The notes beneath the pieces were generated by a model. That model did no database searches and was not told where the DNA came from. It saw only the letters and a program-made list of their open reading frames with translations. Of a DNA stretch of 7,501 nt, positions 1-7,108 are shown in pieces; the stretch's first letter is position 1; each line of letters begins with the position of its first letter. The stretch is from contig JASIGS010000581.1 in assembly GCA_030052355.1 (NCBI GenBank), positions 1 to 7,501 of the forward strand. Direction: 5' to 3'. The position numbers and the translations under genes were made by a program. This DNA comes from Streptosporangiaceae bacterium. Lineage in GTDB: Bacteria; Actinomycetota; Actinomycetes; Streptosporangiales; Streptosporangiaceae.

Positions 1-118
1 AGCGGCCGCGGAGCTCCTCAGCCAGCCGCAGTGCCCGGGCTGGCGTGACGTCCTGCCCGGCGAGCAAGTCAAGCAGCTCCTGCCCTGCTGGGGACAGCAG
101 CAGCGCGTCATCGCTCAC
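1..118 (-). CDS. N-terminus of a possible SAM-dependent methyltransferase (THUMP-like type), partial
   Basis: Read on the minus strand from a GTG at 118-116, an open frame of 39 codons runs off the left edge. It begins V-S-D-D-A-L-L-L-S-P-A-G-Q-E-L-L. The pattern LLSPxGQxLLxxL, followed by a short alpha-helical stretch with RALRLAEELR (residues 29-37), resembles, from memory, the start of actinobacterial class I methyltransferases with a THUMP-like domain. Nothing catalytic lies inside the window, so the product is a guess. The frame is open further upstream to an ATG at 232. That ATG sits in the loop of a strong hairpin and the extra residues have a poor composition (Cys, Trp and Ser rich), so I prefer GTG 118. 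No good Shine-Dalgarno is visible, and the start or leader type is uncertain. The gene has the same direction as the large secreted-protein gene upstream of it but is separated from it by the hairpin at 213-249. Confidence 0.5.
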   Translation of the reverse strand, partial: MSDDALLLSPAGQELLDLLAGQDVTPARALRLAEELRGR

Positions 119-191
119 CGGCCCATCATGGCCAGGGAGGCTGGTAGCCCGCCAGCTGGCCCAGCCTCTGCAGCAGCGGGCACTCGAGCTG

Positions 192-208
192 CCGTACCGG
201 CCGTACGG
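192..208. promoter_or_regulatory. Perfect 6-bp dyad with 5-bp spacer, candidate operator
   Basis: CCGTAC and GTACGG form a perfect inverted repeat around the spacer CGGCC. It lies about 75 bp upstream of the GTG chosen for the leftmost gene and outside the terminator hairpin. The size and symmetry fit a dimeric repressor site, but no cognate regulator is visible and the GTAC core is itself palindromic. It could be chance in GC-rich DNA. Confidence 0.25.
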
Positions 209-212
209 TGCG

Positions 213-249
213 TCCTGGGGCGGAGCCAGCATCTGACTCCGCCCCAGGA
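213..249 (-). terminator. 13-bp perfect stem hairpin after the secreted-protein gene
   Basis: TCCTGGGGCGGAG (213-225) and its exact reverse complement (237-249) enclose an 11-base loop. The stem begins 6 bases after the TGA stop of the large minus-strand gene (256-258). There is no U-run. Such long GC-rich stems commonly serve as terminators in actinobacteria. It insulates the leftmost partial gene from the transcript of the secreted protein. Confidence 0.7.
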
Positions 250-255
250 GCGTGC

Positions 256-3200
256 TCAGCTCAGCTGGCTGAGGTCGGTGCCGACGTCAGCGACGTTCGT
301 CTCGTTGCCTGTGAGTGGGTCGGCTTGGGTTGACGTGGGCTGGCCGCCGAACAGGACGAGCTCTCCGCTGGTGTTGACGGCGTAGAGGGCGGGGCATGCC
401 GCGGTGTTGGCCGCGGTGCAGGTGTCGCCGGACAGGTCGGTCGAACCTGGCGAGGTCACCAGTGGGTAGGTGGACTGTGGGAGCAGGATTGGGCTGTCGC
501 TGCTGTTCTCCAGGACCGTGCCGCTGGTGCTGGTGGTCGGGGAACCGAGGGTTTCTGATGGGTTCAGCGGGAAGCTGATGATCTCACCTGAGTCGTTGAC
601 CCGGACCCAGAGGGTGAGCTGACCGTCGACGTCGCCCGGAGCGAGCAAGGTGACGTCGTTCCAGCCGCCGGAGCCGAGTTCGATCGGGTTGTTCTGCAGC
701 TGTCCGCCGCCGCCGCCCTCGAACAGCCATAGGTTTCCGCTGCTGTCGACGGCTAGGAGGCTGGGCGTGCCGGTGGTAGTCCCGGCCGCGACATCACCGG
801 GCACGAGAATCTGAGTGAAGTCCTGCCAGCCGGCTGGATATGCGCTGCTGCAGCTGGAGCTGGTGCAGGCCGGGTAGGTGATTTCGCCCCAGTCGCCGTT
901 CGTGAACGTGCCCAGCGGATCGCTGGTGTTGTAGTAGAGGTACAAATTCCCGTATGTCGGGTCAAGCGCGATCAGGTCGTCGACGACGCCACCAGACCAG
1001 CTGCCGCGATGCGCGATCTGCAGCCCATCCCAGTTCAGAGGAGTATTGACGGCTATGTCGCCCGAATTCGGCGGGTCATCCGCGGCGGGGCTGGAGATTT
1101 CCGGACCGGCGGCGGGGTCGGCTCCCGAAATCAGCAGCAGGTCTCCAGCATCGGTGTTCGTTGACGGGCTGGACGCGACTGTTGCCAGCAGGTCCGGGAT
1201 ACCGTCGCCGTTGAGGTCGCCGGGAGCGTCGGTCGCGCCCGGGCCGGCTGGTACCTCGAACTGGTACGTGCTCTGCGAGATGTTGCCTGCCAGATCCACG
1301 GCCGCCACGTACAGGGTGTTGGCACCCCACTGGGTAATGGTGACGCTGCACGAGGTACCGGTGCTCGTGGCGCTGGGGTTGGCGGTGGAGCTCGTCTCCG
1401 GGTTCCCGGTGGGGTTAGTGGCCGGGACTGCCCCTGAGTCTGCCGTGCAGTTGGCCGTACCTCCCGAGTCGAGCGGCGTCGGATTGGCGCTTAGCGGCTG
1501 GTTGAGGGAGTACTCGAACTCGTAGACGCCGCTGGCCAAACAGGTGCTGTCGCCTGTGTCTGCGATTGGGTTAGACGACGAGCATCCGGTTGGCGGCGGG
1601 TCATCTGCGCTGAAGTTGAACGTGCCGGACCCGCCCGGCGCTGTCTGGGTCGTTTCGGAACCGGAATTCAGCTGCGGGAAGACGGTACTGGATATCGCTG
1701 GGTTAGACGGTGGCGTCGCGTCATACCCAAACTTGCAGGACGTTGCACCCGACGTGTACGTATTGCCGGTGTTATTGAGGTTCACGGACGTGCTGGCTGC
1801 GAAGGTGTACTCGTCTCCGTTGACGGGGCTGGAGATAAGGGGGTAGCTCTCCTCGCTGCCAGACGCAACCTGGCTGCTGGCGGGCGTGCTATAGCTTGCG
1901 CTGCCACCAGACCAGGTGGCTGAGTAGATCGGCATGACCTCCTCGCCGCCGGTGAGGCTGGCATTGAAAGTAGCGGCCAGCGTGATGGCGCCCGTTGTTG
2001 CGCCGATCCAGGGAAAGCCATCGGAAGCGGTGCATCCGTAGTTGGTGCTCTGGGTGGACGGGTTCACCATCATGGGCGGGGCGGACTGATCCACCACCGG
2101 TACCGGCGGTGCCTCGTCGAAGACTGTGACGAGTGATGGATTGTCCGATAGCCGCATGAAACCGTAGCCGTCGGTGCCGTCGTAGCCGGACACCCCATAG
2201 TTCCAGAACGCGGCGCCCTCGCTCTGGCCAGTTTGCATGTAGCTGAGGACGCCGAAGCTCACAGACCGAGCCGGGCAGGCAGGACTCTCAGCATTCTCCG
2301 CTGGCTCTGTCTCATCCTCCAGAGTTGAGTAGCTGCCGGGGAGGTTGACTGCGTTTGCTCCGTCATAGTTGGGGCCGGCAAATGTGCCCGCCGCACCGCG
2401 GCCGAGTGAAGACAGGTACACCGGCTCGTCGCCTTCGTTGCAGGATTCGAAGGCGCTGTACACCACCGGGATCGTGAGAGTCGAGCTTTCAAAGATGTAG
2501 GCGCTGCTGTCGATCAGGCCCATGCCGAAGATGTAGAAGGTCTCGTAGATCCCGATGCAGGAAGTCCAGGCGTTGTAACCGATGCCGAGCTCGGTCACGC
2601 TGCCGTCCCAGTTCTTGACCGTGTCGCAGGACCCGCCGCCCGGGCATTGATTCACCGAATTACAGACGTCCTGGACCTCCACGTAGCCGTCCATGGGGTC
2701 GTTGAAGGGGGTGCATGTCGTTCCCGCGCCTATGCAGCTGGCGCTGAGCGTACCGGCCTGAGACTCGGCTGCTGTAGTCGAGCTGGCAGCGTCTGCGCTG
2801 AGGGTGGCGCTGATGGTCACTGGATAGGTGATCGAGGCCGGCAGCTTCCGGGTGCTGGCTGGGAGCACGATCCTCTGACCGGTGACGCTCGCGCGCGTTG
2901 TCGTGTCGGTTTGCGACGGGCCGGCGGCCAGCGCCCGGGCTGCATGGGCGACCGGGCGCTCCGAGCGCAGGACAGGAATCGACGTCACCGGCGCGGACAT
3001 GGTGAAGATGGTTCCAGCCACGTCTGTGGCGACGATGTCGCCGGAACTATCGGTTTCTAGCCGAAGGCCTGGCGCCTTGTAGGTCAGGCGCAGCTGACGC
3101 AGCCAGCTGCTCACGAGAGCAGCGTGGGTGTGCACTATCAGCTGCTCGGTGACAGAGCCGTAGGCGCCGGCTGTTACCTGCAGGTCGATGCCTGGCCGGA

Positions 3201-3768
3201 CCGCGCGGTACGTGGCGGTGGCGCCGTGGATCACCGGTGCGGGAAGCCAGCCGGGGAACCACAGGCTCATCTTCATGCCGCTGGGGCTCGACAGGACTGC
3301 CAGCGGCCCCGTTCCGCCGCCCGAGATGTGGACCTGGACGGTCACGGCCGCAGGATGCCAGGTGTCGTAGCGGCCGCGGATCAGTCTCGTGCTGATCGGC
3401 ACCCACTTACCGCTCTGGCGAACCCGGACCGGCAGCACGTTGATGACGCTGGTGAAACTGCCGTTCGGGTTGGCCTTGATCTGCGAAGTCTCCGTGGTAT
3501 CCGCGCCGACCACGACGGCCTTTCCGGTCGCTTTCGCCTCGGCTTGCGCCGCTTTCATGGCGGCGGCGTGCGGAACGGTCGCGGCCTTAGCCGCTTTTAC
3601 TGAGTGAGCTGATGCATGCTGGGTCAGGTGTCCGCCCGTGCTGGCCTGCGCACTGGTCTGTGCCAAAGCCGCGGGAGCAGCCAGTGCTGGTAAGGCTGCC
3701 GCCAGAAGTGCGGCGGCCATGTAGTTAAGTCGTGACCGGGTCCGGCCACAGCGGCGCTGTCTGTGCAC
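256..3768 (-). CDS. Large secreted protein: RHS/DNRLRE-type N-terminal region with C-terminal FG-GAP/VCBS-like repeats
   Basis: This is a 1170-residue exported protein. I chose the GTG start at 3768 because AAGGGGA (3781-3775) lies 6 bases upstream; the open frame also extends to a TTG at 3786 inside that ribosome site. Residues 1-36 form a Sec signal peptide: an Arg-rich start, an Ala/Leu core and cleavage after ALA at about 36. Residues 79-126 (ATGK..VVVGADTTETSQIKANPNGS, then VRVRQSGKWVPIS) match the 'TGKxVEVxxxxTETSxxxANPDG...RxxGKWVPID' region that precedes DNRLRE or RHS modules in actinobacterial secreted proteins. YPVTIS (about 313), WDGSVTELGIGYN (about 385-397) and PSLVTVFDEAPP (about 545) fit a DNRLRE-like stalk domain. 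Residues 680-835 look Ig/fibronectin-like (TPPSNPAIS; NTLYVAAVDLAGNIS). D851-L-N-G-D-G-I-P-D859 is a calcium-binding FG-GAP/EF-hand-like loop. Four blade-like repeats follow (about 928, 1000, 1054 and 1126; pattern LxAVDxSGxLxLF), probably a beta-propeller. There is no RHS repeat, LPXTG motif, C-terminal TM helix or recognisable catalytic domain. Role: extracellular adhesion, binding or scaffold is likely; substrate unknown. Confidence 0.9.
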   Translation of the reverse strand: MHRQRRCGRTRSRLNYMAAALLAAALPALAAPAALAQTSAQASTGGHLTQHASAHSVKAAKAATVPHAAAMKAAQAEAKATGKAVVVGADTTETSQIKANPNGSFTSVINVLPVRVRQSGKWVPISTRLIRGRYDTWHPAAVTVQVHISGGGTGPLAVLSSPSGMKMSLWFPGWLPAPVIHGATATYRAVRPGIDLQVTAGAYGSVTEQLIVHTHAALVSSWLRQLRLTYKAPGLRLETDSSGDIVATDVAGTIFTMSAPVTSIPVLRSERPVAHAARALAAGPSQTDTTTRASVTGQRIVLPASTRKLPASITYPVTISATLSADAASSTTAAESQAGTLSASCIGAGTTCTPFNDPMDGYVEVQDVCNSVNQCPGGGSCDTVKNWDGSVTELGIGYNAWTSCIGIYETFYIFGMGLIDSSAYIFESSTLTIPVVYSAFESCNEGDEPVYLSSLGRGAAGTFAGPNYDGANAVNLPGSYSTLEDETEPAENAESPACPARSVSFGVLSYMQTGQSEGAAFWNYGVSGYDGTDGYGFMRLSDNPSLVTVFDEAPPVPVVDQSAPPMMVNPSTQSTNYGCTASDGFPWIGATTGAITLAATFNASLTGGEEVMPIYSATWSGGSASYSTPASSQVASGSEESYPLISSPVNGDEYTFAASTSVNLNNTGNTYTSGATSCKFGYDATPPSNPAISSTVFPQLNSGSETTQTAPGGSGTFNFSADDPPPTGCSSSNPIADTGDSTCLASGVYEFEYSLNQPLSANPTPLDSGGTANCTADSGAVPATNPTGNPETSSTANPSATSTGTSCSVTITQWGANTLYVAAVDLAGNISQSTYQFEVPAGPGATDAPGDLNGDGIPDLLATVASSPSTNTDAGDLLLISGADPAAGPEISSPAADDPPNSGDIAVNTPLNWDGLQIAHRGSWSGGVVDDLIALDPTYGNLYLYYNTSDPLGTFTNGDWGEITYPACTSSSCSSAYPAGWQDFTQILVPGDVAAGTTTGTPSLLAVDSSGNLWLFEGGGGGQLQNNPIELGSGGWNDVTLLAPGDVDGQLTLWVRVNDSGEIISFPLNPSETLGSPTTSTSGTVLENSSDSPILLPQSTYPLVTSPGSTDLSGDTCTAANTAACPALYAVNTSGELVLFGGQPTSTQADPLTGNETNVADVGTDLSQLS

Positions 3769-3814
3769 GTTAGGTCCCCTTCGCAATCGATGGTCGCGCC
3801 TGCGCGGCGGTCAG

Positions 3815-3820
3815 AGCCTA
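3815..3820 (-). promoter_or_regulatory. -10-like box TAGGCT, copy A
   Basis: TAGGCT (minus strand, 3820 to 3815) fits the TANNNT pattern of actinobacterial primary-sigma promoters. It starts 11 bases after the end of the direct repeat, and the copy at 7093 is TAGGGT, keeping the TA and final T. No consensus -35 is present where one would be expected; the repeat occupies that space, as in activator-dependent promoters. Transcription would begin near 3808, giving a 5' leader of about 40 bases. Confidence 0.5.
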
Positions 3821-3988
3821 AACAGGAGGTATTGCGGAAACCTTGCGTAAATGTGGAGGCGCCGCCCTGAGCGCGTGGAGCGCGAGGCGGCGTTCGGGAT
3901 GGTGCAAGTAGTCGTATAACAGGAGGAAGGCCTCCCATGTCGGGGCATCTGGCAAAGTCGCAGAACGGGGTGGCGTAGCCGGCGTCAT
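3818..3988 (-). CDS. Possible 56-residue small protein or gene remnant ending in the promoter cassette
   Basis: ATG at 3988 opens a 57-codon frame ending at TAG 3820-3818. That TAG is also the first half of the -10-like box. Residues 18-50 look protein-like: TWEAFLLLYDYLHHPERR, then LALHALRAAPPHLRKV, an amphipathic helical pattern with good third-position GC. The frame stays open about 42 codons upstream of the ATG (to TGA near 4117) but offers no other ATG, GTG or TTG. No Shine-Dalgarno is seen before the ATG (CAGCGATGCTCCA). It could be a small gene lying between the SARP gene and the secreted-protein gene, the decayed tail of a longer gene, or a chance open frame in GC-rich DNA. I recognise no family. 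Confidence 0.25.
   Translation of the reverse strand: MTPATPPRSATLPDAPTWEAFLLLYDYLHHPERRLALHALRAAPPHLRKVSAIPPV
3832..3851 (-). promoter_or_regulatory. Tandem direct repeat, SARP-type operator, copy A
   Basis: On the minus strand TTTACGCAA and TTTCCGCAA are repeated head to tail with a start-to-start distance of 11 bp, one helical turn. Eight of nine bases agree. SARP family activators (ActII-ORF4, DnrI, AfsR) are known to bind heptameric direct repeats with 4-bp spacers, in place of a -35 box and a short way upstream of the -10. TTTACGC and TTTCCGC with a 4-bp spacer fit this geometry. The base sequence itself does not match a published SARP site I recall, so the assignment rests on geometry and on the neighbouring SARP gene. 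Confidence 0.55.
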
Positions 3989-4107
3989 TGGAGCATCGCT
4001 GAGGAAAGCGAACGTTACAGTGAGAAAGCCGGTGGCATTCTCAAGAGAAACTCGTATCGACCCAGCTGAATAACTCCCGGCCTTGACATGCGCTGATTTG
4101 CCGCACG
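3872..4107. other. Intergenic stretch between promoter cassette A and the SARP gene
   Basis: Apart from the possible small minus-strand ORF (to 3988), I see no gene here. On the plus strand there is a TATAAC-like hexamer near 3915 and AGGAGG (3921-3926) followed by ATG at 3937. That ATG opens only about 13 codons, so it is probably meaningless. GGAGG/CCTCC (within 3922-3935) can form a 5-bp stem with a 4-base loop. TTCTC/GAGAA (4038-4049) is a weak dyad. No convincing terminator follows the SARP stop at 4108, so SARP transcripts could read into the secreted-protein gene downstream on the same strand. Confidence 0.4.
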
Positions 4108-6957
4108 CTAGGGGTCAGTCCGCTGTGCGGACGGGGTCGGAGGGGCGTGGTCCGATGCGCTGGCGAGCTTGGCGCGGACCTGTTCAGCGTCGGCGTCTTG
4201 CAAGTCCTCGAGGATGGCTAGCGCCTGCTGCCAAGCCTCCCGGGCTTGGGCCAACTCGGAAGCGGCCAGGCACGTGTCACCGAGGTGGGTGAGAGTGTTC
4301 GCTTCAGCGTAGCGGTCGCCCACTGCCCGCTTCAGGCTGAGCGCGCGCTGGTAGCAGGCGGCGGCTTCGGCGAGGTTGCCTAGGTGATGCTCGGCGTATC
4401 CCAGGCTGTCCCAGACAGATCCTTCGACCCTGCGATAGCTAAGTTCCGCGCACAGGGTGAGTGCCTGGCGGCAAAGCGTGCGGGCCTGCTGGTAGTCCCC
4501 GAGAAGGGCGTGGCTATAGCCGAGGTTGTTGAGCGCTTCGGCCTCGGCCGCCTTGTCGCCGATGGCCTGCCACAGGCGCAGCGCCTGCTCATCATGCCCG
4601 AGCGCGTCGGCGTAGCGGCCCTGACGTTCTGCCAGCACGCTGAGACTCTGGCGGACTTTGGCCTCGCCGACGCGATCACCGAGCTGCTGGTAGAGCGCAA
4701 CGCTGCTGGCGTAGTAGCGGCCAGCCTGGTCATGGTCGCCGACTTCGGTGCAAGCGGCTGCCAGGAGGCGGCCGGTCAAGGCCTGAGCGGCGGTGTCACC
4801 TAGGCGCGTCGCGGCGGACAGCGCAGCGCGTGAAGTGGCGGTCCACTCCTGCCAGTGCCCGCGAATCTGCAGAAAGGGACCCATGGCCCAGGGCAGCTGC
4901 CATGCGTGGCCATCGAACCCGGATCCGGCGGCGAGGTTGACGGCGGCGAGCAGCCCCTGGTGCTCGGCCTCGAACCAGGCCAGGGCATCCGGGAAATCCG
5001 CGGGCCGCCCGGCAGCGGCCCCCGGCCGGAGGGGAGGGAGCACCACCGGCTGCCTAGCCGGGTTGAGCAGCAGGCCAGCACGGGCCGCTGTATGCAGGTA
5101 GTGGTCGAGAACGCGGCCGACAGCGGCGTCCCGGTCGTCCTGGCTGTCGGCACGGTTGACCTGCTCGGCTGCGTAGGCCCGAAGCAGGTCGTGGAAGGCA
5201 TACCGGCCAGGCACGTGCTCGGCGATCAGGTGTGCGCGCGCCAGCTCGTCCAGCAGGCGGCGGGCGTGCGGCTCCGGGGCGCCGAACAGGCTGGCGGCGG
5301 CGGGCACGGAGATGTCCGGGCCGGGGTGGAGGCCAAGCAGCCGGAACATCCGCGCCGCGTCACCGCCGAGCTGCTCATAGGACCAGGAGAACACCGCCCG
5401 GACGCTGGTGGCCGGATCGCCGCTTACCTGCAGCAGGTTCAGCCGCTCCTGCTGGCCGCCCAGCTCGGTGACCAGGTCAGCCAGCCGGACGCGCGGGCGG
5501 GCGGCCGCGAGTTCCGCGGCGACCCGCAGTGCCAGCGGCAGCCGTGCGCACTGCCCGGCCAAGGTTAAGGCCGCGGCGGGTTCGGCGTCGACCCGGCCGC
5601 CGATCAGCTGCCGCAACAACGCGACGGCGTCGCCAGCGGGCAGCAGGTCCAAGTCCAGGCGCACAGCGCCGTTCCTGGCGACCAGCCCGGCGAGGGAGTC
5701 GCGGCTGGTGACCACCACGGCGCATTCGTGGTGGCCGGGGAGCAGCGGTCGGACCTGCGCCGCGCTGCTAGCGTTGTCGAGCACGACCAGCGTCCGCTTT
5801 CCGGCCAGCAGGCTACGGTACAGGGCGGCTCGCTCGGCCTCCTCCGCCGGGATGTCTGCGCCCGGCACGCCGAGCGAGCGCAGGAACCCCGCTAGCGCGT
5901 CGGCTGCGGTGACCGGCTGATCGGGATCGTAGCCGCGCAAGTTCACGTACAGCTGCCCGCCAGGAAATTGCCCCGCCGCGCCGTGGGCCCAGTGCACCGC
6001 CAGCGCGGTCTTACCTACTCCCGCCGTCCCGGAAACGGCGGAGATCACGGCCGTGGTCGCCTGGCGCGGGGCGGGATCGTCAGAGGCTGCGCGAAGCAAT
6101 AGCAAGTCGAGGGCGGCTAGCTCGTCGGCTCGGCCAGTGAAACCGGCGACGTCTGCGGGCAGCTGGCGGGGGACCGATCCCGCGACGCTGCTACTGGACT
6201 TAGCGCCGGACCCGCTCGCAGCCAATGCGAGCGCCGGATCGGCTCGCAGAATCTGCTGGTGCAGGACGCGCAGCTGCGGGCCTGGATTGGCGCCCAGTTC
6301 ATCCGCGAGATTCAAGCGGGTGCGCTCAAACCAGCGCAGCGCCTCGGCCTGCTGGCCACACCGGTACAACGCCAGCATCAGCTGACCGACCAGCCGCTCA
6401 TCGGCCGGGGCGGCGTCGGCCTGCCCGGCGAGCTCGGTCACCAGCGCATGATGCTCGCCCAGCCGCAGCCGGACGTCGGTCAGCTCCAGCACCGCCCCGG
6501 CCCGCTCACGCTCCAGAGCATCGCGCATCCCGTCGAGCCACCGACTGCGCAGCCCGGCTAGCGCCGGCCCGTGCCACAGCCCGAGCGCGCCGCGCAGCAG
6601 CGCTGCTGACTGCTCATCGCCGGTGCTAGTGGCCTGCGTTAGCAGCGCGCGGAACCGCCATATGTCCACCCGCTCCGGGTTCGCCGACAGCAGGTAGCCG
6701 CTGGCTCGCCGGGACAGCGACACGCCAGCATCCCCGGCCAGGGCTGCCTTCAGCCGGGCCACATGTCCCGACAGCACGTTGCGCGCTGAGATCGGCGGAT
6801 CGTGGCCCCAGACACGGTCGATCAGCGACTCGACAGACACCACCTGGCCGAGCTCTAACAGCAGCACCGCCAGCACCGCGCGCTGCCGCGCGTGCCCGGC
6901 ATCAAGTATTTGGCCCTCGTCGCGGATTTCCACGGGCCCTAAGAGGCGGAACTCCAT
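4108..6957 (-). CDS. AfsR-like SARP transcriptional regulator (HTH-BTAD-NB-ARC-TPR)
   Basis: This 949-residue cytoplasmic regulator is close in size to AfsR of Streptomyces coelicolor. Residues 1-92 form an OmpR/PhoB-type winged helix: MEFRLLGPVE start, recognition helix near 57-72 (SARNVLSGHVARLKAAL), wing LSRRASGYLL. Residues 97-242 are the bacterial transcriptional activator domain, with the usual ALGLWHGPAL (124-133), ALYRCGQQAEAL and DELGANPGPQL signatures. A Ser/Ala linker leads to an NB-ARC STAND ATPase at about 265-600: Walker A GTAGVGKT (310-317), Walker B TLVVLDNA (389-396), sensor VVVTSRD (414-420), LPLAL (473-477) and an MHD-like FHD (588-590). From about 719 to the C-terminus, five TPR units repeat at exactly 40 residues. 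ATP-dependent oligomerisation, with TPRs as the signal or partner sensor, is known for the family. MEFRLLGPVE is the canonical family start, so ATG 6957 is secure despite a weak ribosome site (GGGA). The gene lies between two secreted-protein genes that share a SARP-like operator, its probable targets. I give no gene symbol because orthology to afsR cannot be shown here. Confidence 0.96.
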   Translation of the reverse strand: MEFRLLGPVEIRDEGQILDAGHARQRAVLAVLLLELGQVVSVESLIDRVWGHDPPISARNVLSGHVARLKAALAGDAGVSLSRRASGYLLSANPERVDIWRFRALLTQATSTGDEQSAALLRGALGLWHGPALAGLRSRWLDGMRDALERERAGAVLELTDVRLRLGEHHALVTELAGQADAAPADERLVGQLMLALYRCGQQAEALRWFERTRLNLADELGANPGPQLRVLHQQILRADPALALAASGSGAKSSSSVAGSVPRQLPADVAGFTGRADELAALDLLLLRAASDDPAPRQATTAVISAVSGTAGVGKTALAVHWAHGAAGQFPGGQLYVNLRGYDPDQPVTAADALAGFLRSLGVPGADIPAEEAERAALYRSLLAGKRTLVVLDNASSAAQVRPLLPGHHECAVVVTSRDSLAGLVARNGAVRLDLDLLPAGDAVALLRQLIGGRVDAEPAAALTLAGQCARLPLALRVAAELAAARPRVRLADLVTELGGQQERLNLLQVSGDPATSVRAVFSWSYEQLGGDAARMFRLLGLHPGPDISVPAAASLFGAPEPHARRLLDELARAHLIAEHVPGRYAFHDLLRAYAAEQVNRADSQDDRDAAVGRVLDHYLHTAARAGLLLNPARQPVVLPPLRPGAAAGRPADFPDALAWFEAEHQGLLAAVNLAAGSGFDGHAWQLPWAMGPFLQIRGHWQEWTATSRAALSAATRLGDTAAQALTGRLLAAACTEVGDHDQAGRYYASSVALYQQLGDRVGEAKVRQSLSVLAERQGRYADALGHDEQALRLWQAIGDKAAEAEALNNLGYSHALLGDYQQARTLCRQALTLCAELSYRRVEGSVWDSLGYAEHHLGNLAEAAACYQRALSLKRAVGDRYAEANTLTHLGDTCLAASELAQAREAWQQALAILEDLQDADAEQVRAKLASASDHAPPTPSAQRTDP
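4118..4132 (-). other. 6-bp hairpin in the last SARP codons
   Basis: GTCCGC and GCGGAC form a perfect stem around a 3-base loop, just before the TAG stop at 4110-4108. The stem is short and lacks a U-run, so it is at best a weak terminator or a 3'-end stabilising element. Confidence 0.2.
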
Positions 6958-7046
6958 TTAACGTCCCAACGCACACAAATACCTGCTACATGTCGCCTTC
7001 ACCGCTAATTGTCGCACTCGATCCGCCGCGTCACGATCTATTCACC
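6958..7046. promoter_or_regulatory. Leader and promoter region of the SARP gene (divergent intergenic region)
   Basis: This DNA lies between the SARP start and promoter cassette B. The SARP leader contains GGGA 9 bases before its ATG. On the minus strand possible -10-like hexamers occur (TATTTG near 6979), but I see no convincing -35 partner. No copy of the TTTNCGCAA repeat faces the SARP gene, so autoregulation through that site would have to act from the divergent cassette about 100 bases away. Confidence 0.3.
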
Positions 7047-7061
7047 CAGGGCGCCTCCACG

Positions 7062-7081
7062 TTTACGCAAGGTTTCCGCAA
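7062..7081 (+). promoter_or_regulatory. Tandem direct repeat, SARP-type operator, copy B
   Basis: TTTACGCAA and TTTCCGCAA lie head to tail with 11-bp periodicity, identical in all 20 bases to copy A. Complete conservation of this core while the surrounding bases vary fits selection for protein binding. The proposed binder is the SARP encoded immediately to the left; this is inference. Confidence 0.55.
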
Positions 7082-7092
7082 TGCCTCCTGCT

Positions 7093-7098
7093 TAGGGT
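7093..7098 (+). promoter_or_regulatory. -10-like box TAGGGT, copy B
   Basis: TAGGGT fits TANNNT and starts 11 bases after the direct repeat, the same spacing as in copy A. The predicted transcript starts near 7105, just ahead of the hairpin at 7109-7131, and would have a leader of about 150 bases before the ATG at 7254. That is much longer than the leader from copy A. Confidence 0.5.
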
Positions 7099-7108
7099 CT
7101 GACCAACG

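Larger units (their letters stand above)
3795..3869 (-). promoter_or_regulatory. 75-bp promoter cassette, copy A (drives the large secreted protein)
   Basis: Read on the minus strand, this stretch matches 7047-7121 (plus strand) at 68 of 72 aligned bases, with one 3-base gap in each copy. Similarity stops abruptly on both sides. It holds an 11-bp-period direct repeat, a -10-like TAGGCT and a GC-rich early transcribed stretch (GCCGCGCAGGCGCG). The cassette ends 26 bases before the GTG start of the secreted protein. The same orientation relative to the gene in both copies, and the tight distance to a start codon, mark it as a control region rather than coding DNA. Confidence 0.75.

Noticed and set aside
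1046..1525. Plus-strand open frame of 159 codons opposite the secreted-protein gene
   Set aside because: It is antisense to the Ig-like and FG-GAP coding region, whose own frame carries clear domain motifs; there is no plausible ribosome site or family.
3624..3938. Minus-strand open frame of 104 codons sharing ASTFTQGFRN with the frame at 6990
   Set aside because: It overlaps the signal-peptide coding region of the secreted protein in another frame, has no ribosome site, and the shared peptide is explained by the DNA-level promoter cassette.
3937..3978. Plus-strand ATG after AGGAGGAAGG with a TATAAC-like box upstream
   Set aside because: The ribosome site is good, but the frame closes after about 13 codons with an uninformative peptide; no gene follows on this strand before the SARP region.
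4038..4049. TTCTC-AA-GAGAA dyad as a SARP terminator
   Set aside because: Five A/T-containing pairs with a 2-base loop would be unstable and no U-run follows.
4855..5568. Plus-strand open frame of 237 codons opposite the SARP gene
   Set aside because: It is antisense to the NB-ARC and following coding sequence, has a composition typical of a GC-rich shadow frame (Gly, Arg, Gln rich), and shows no recognisable motif.
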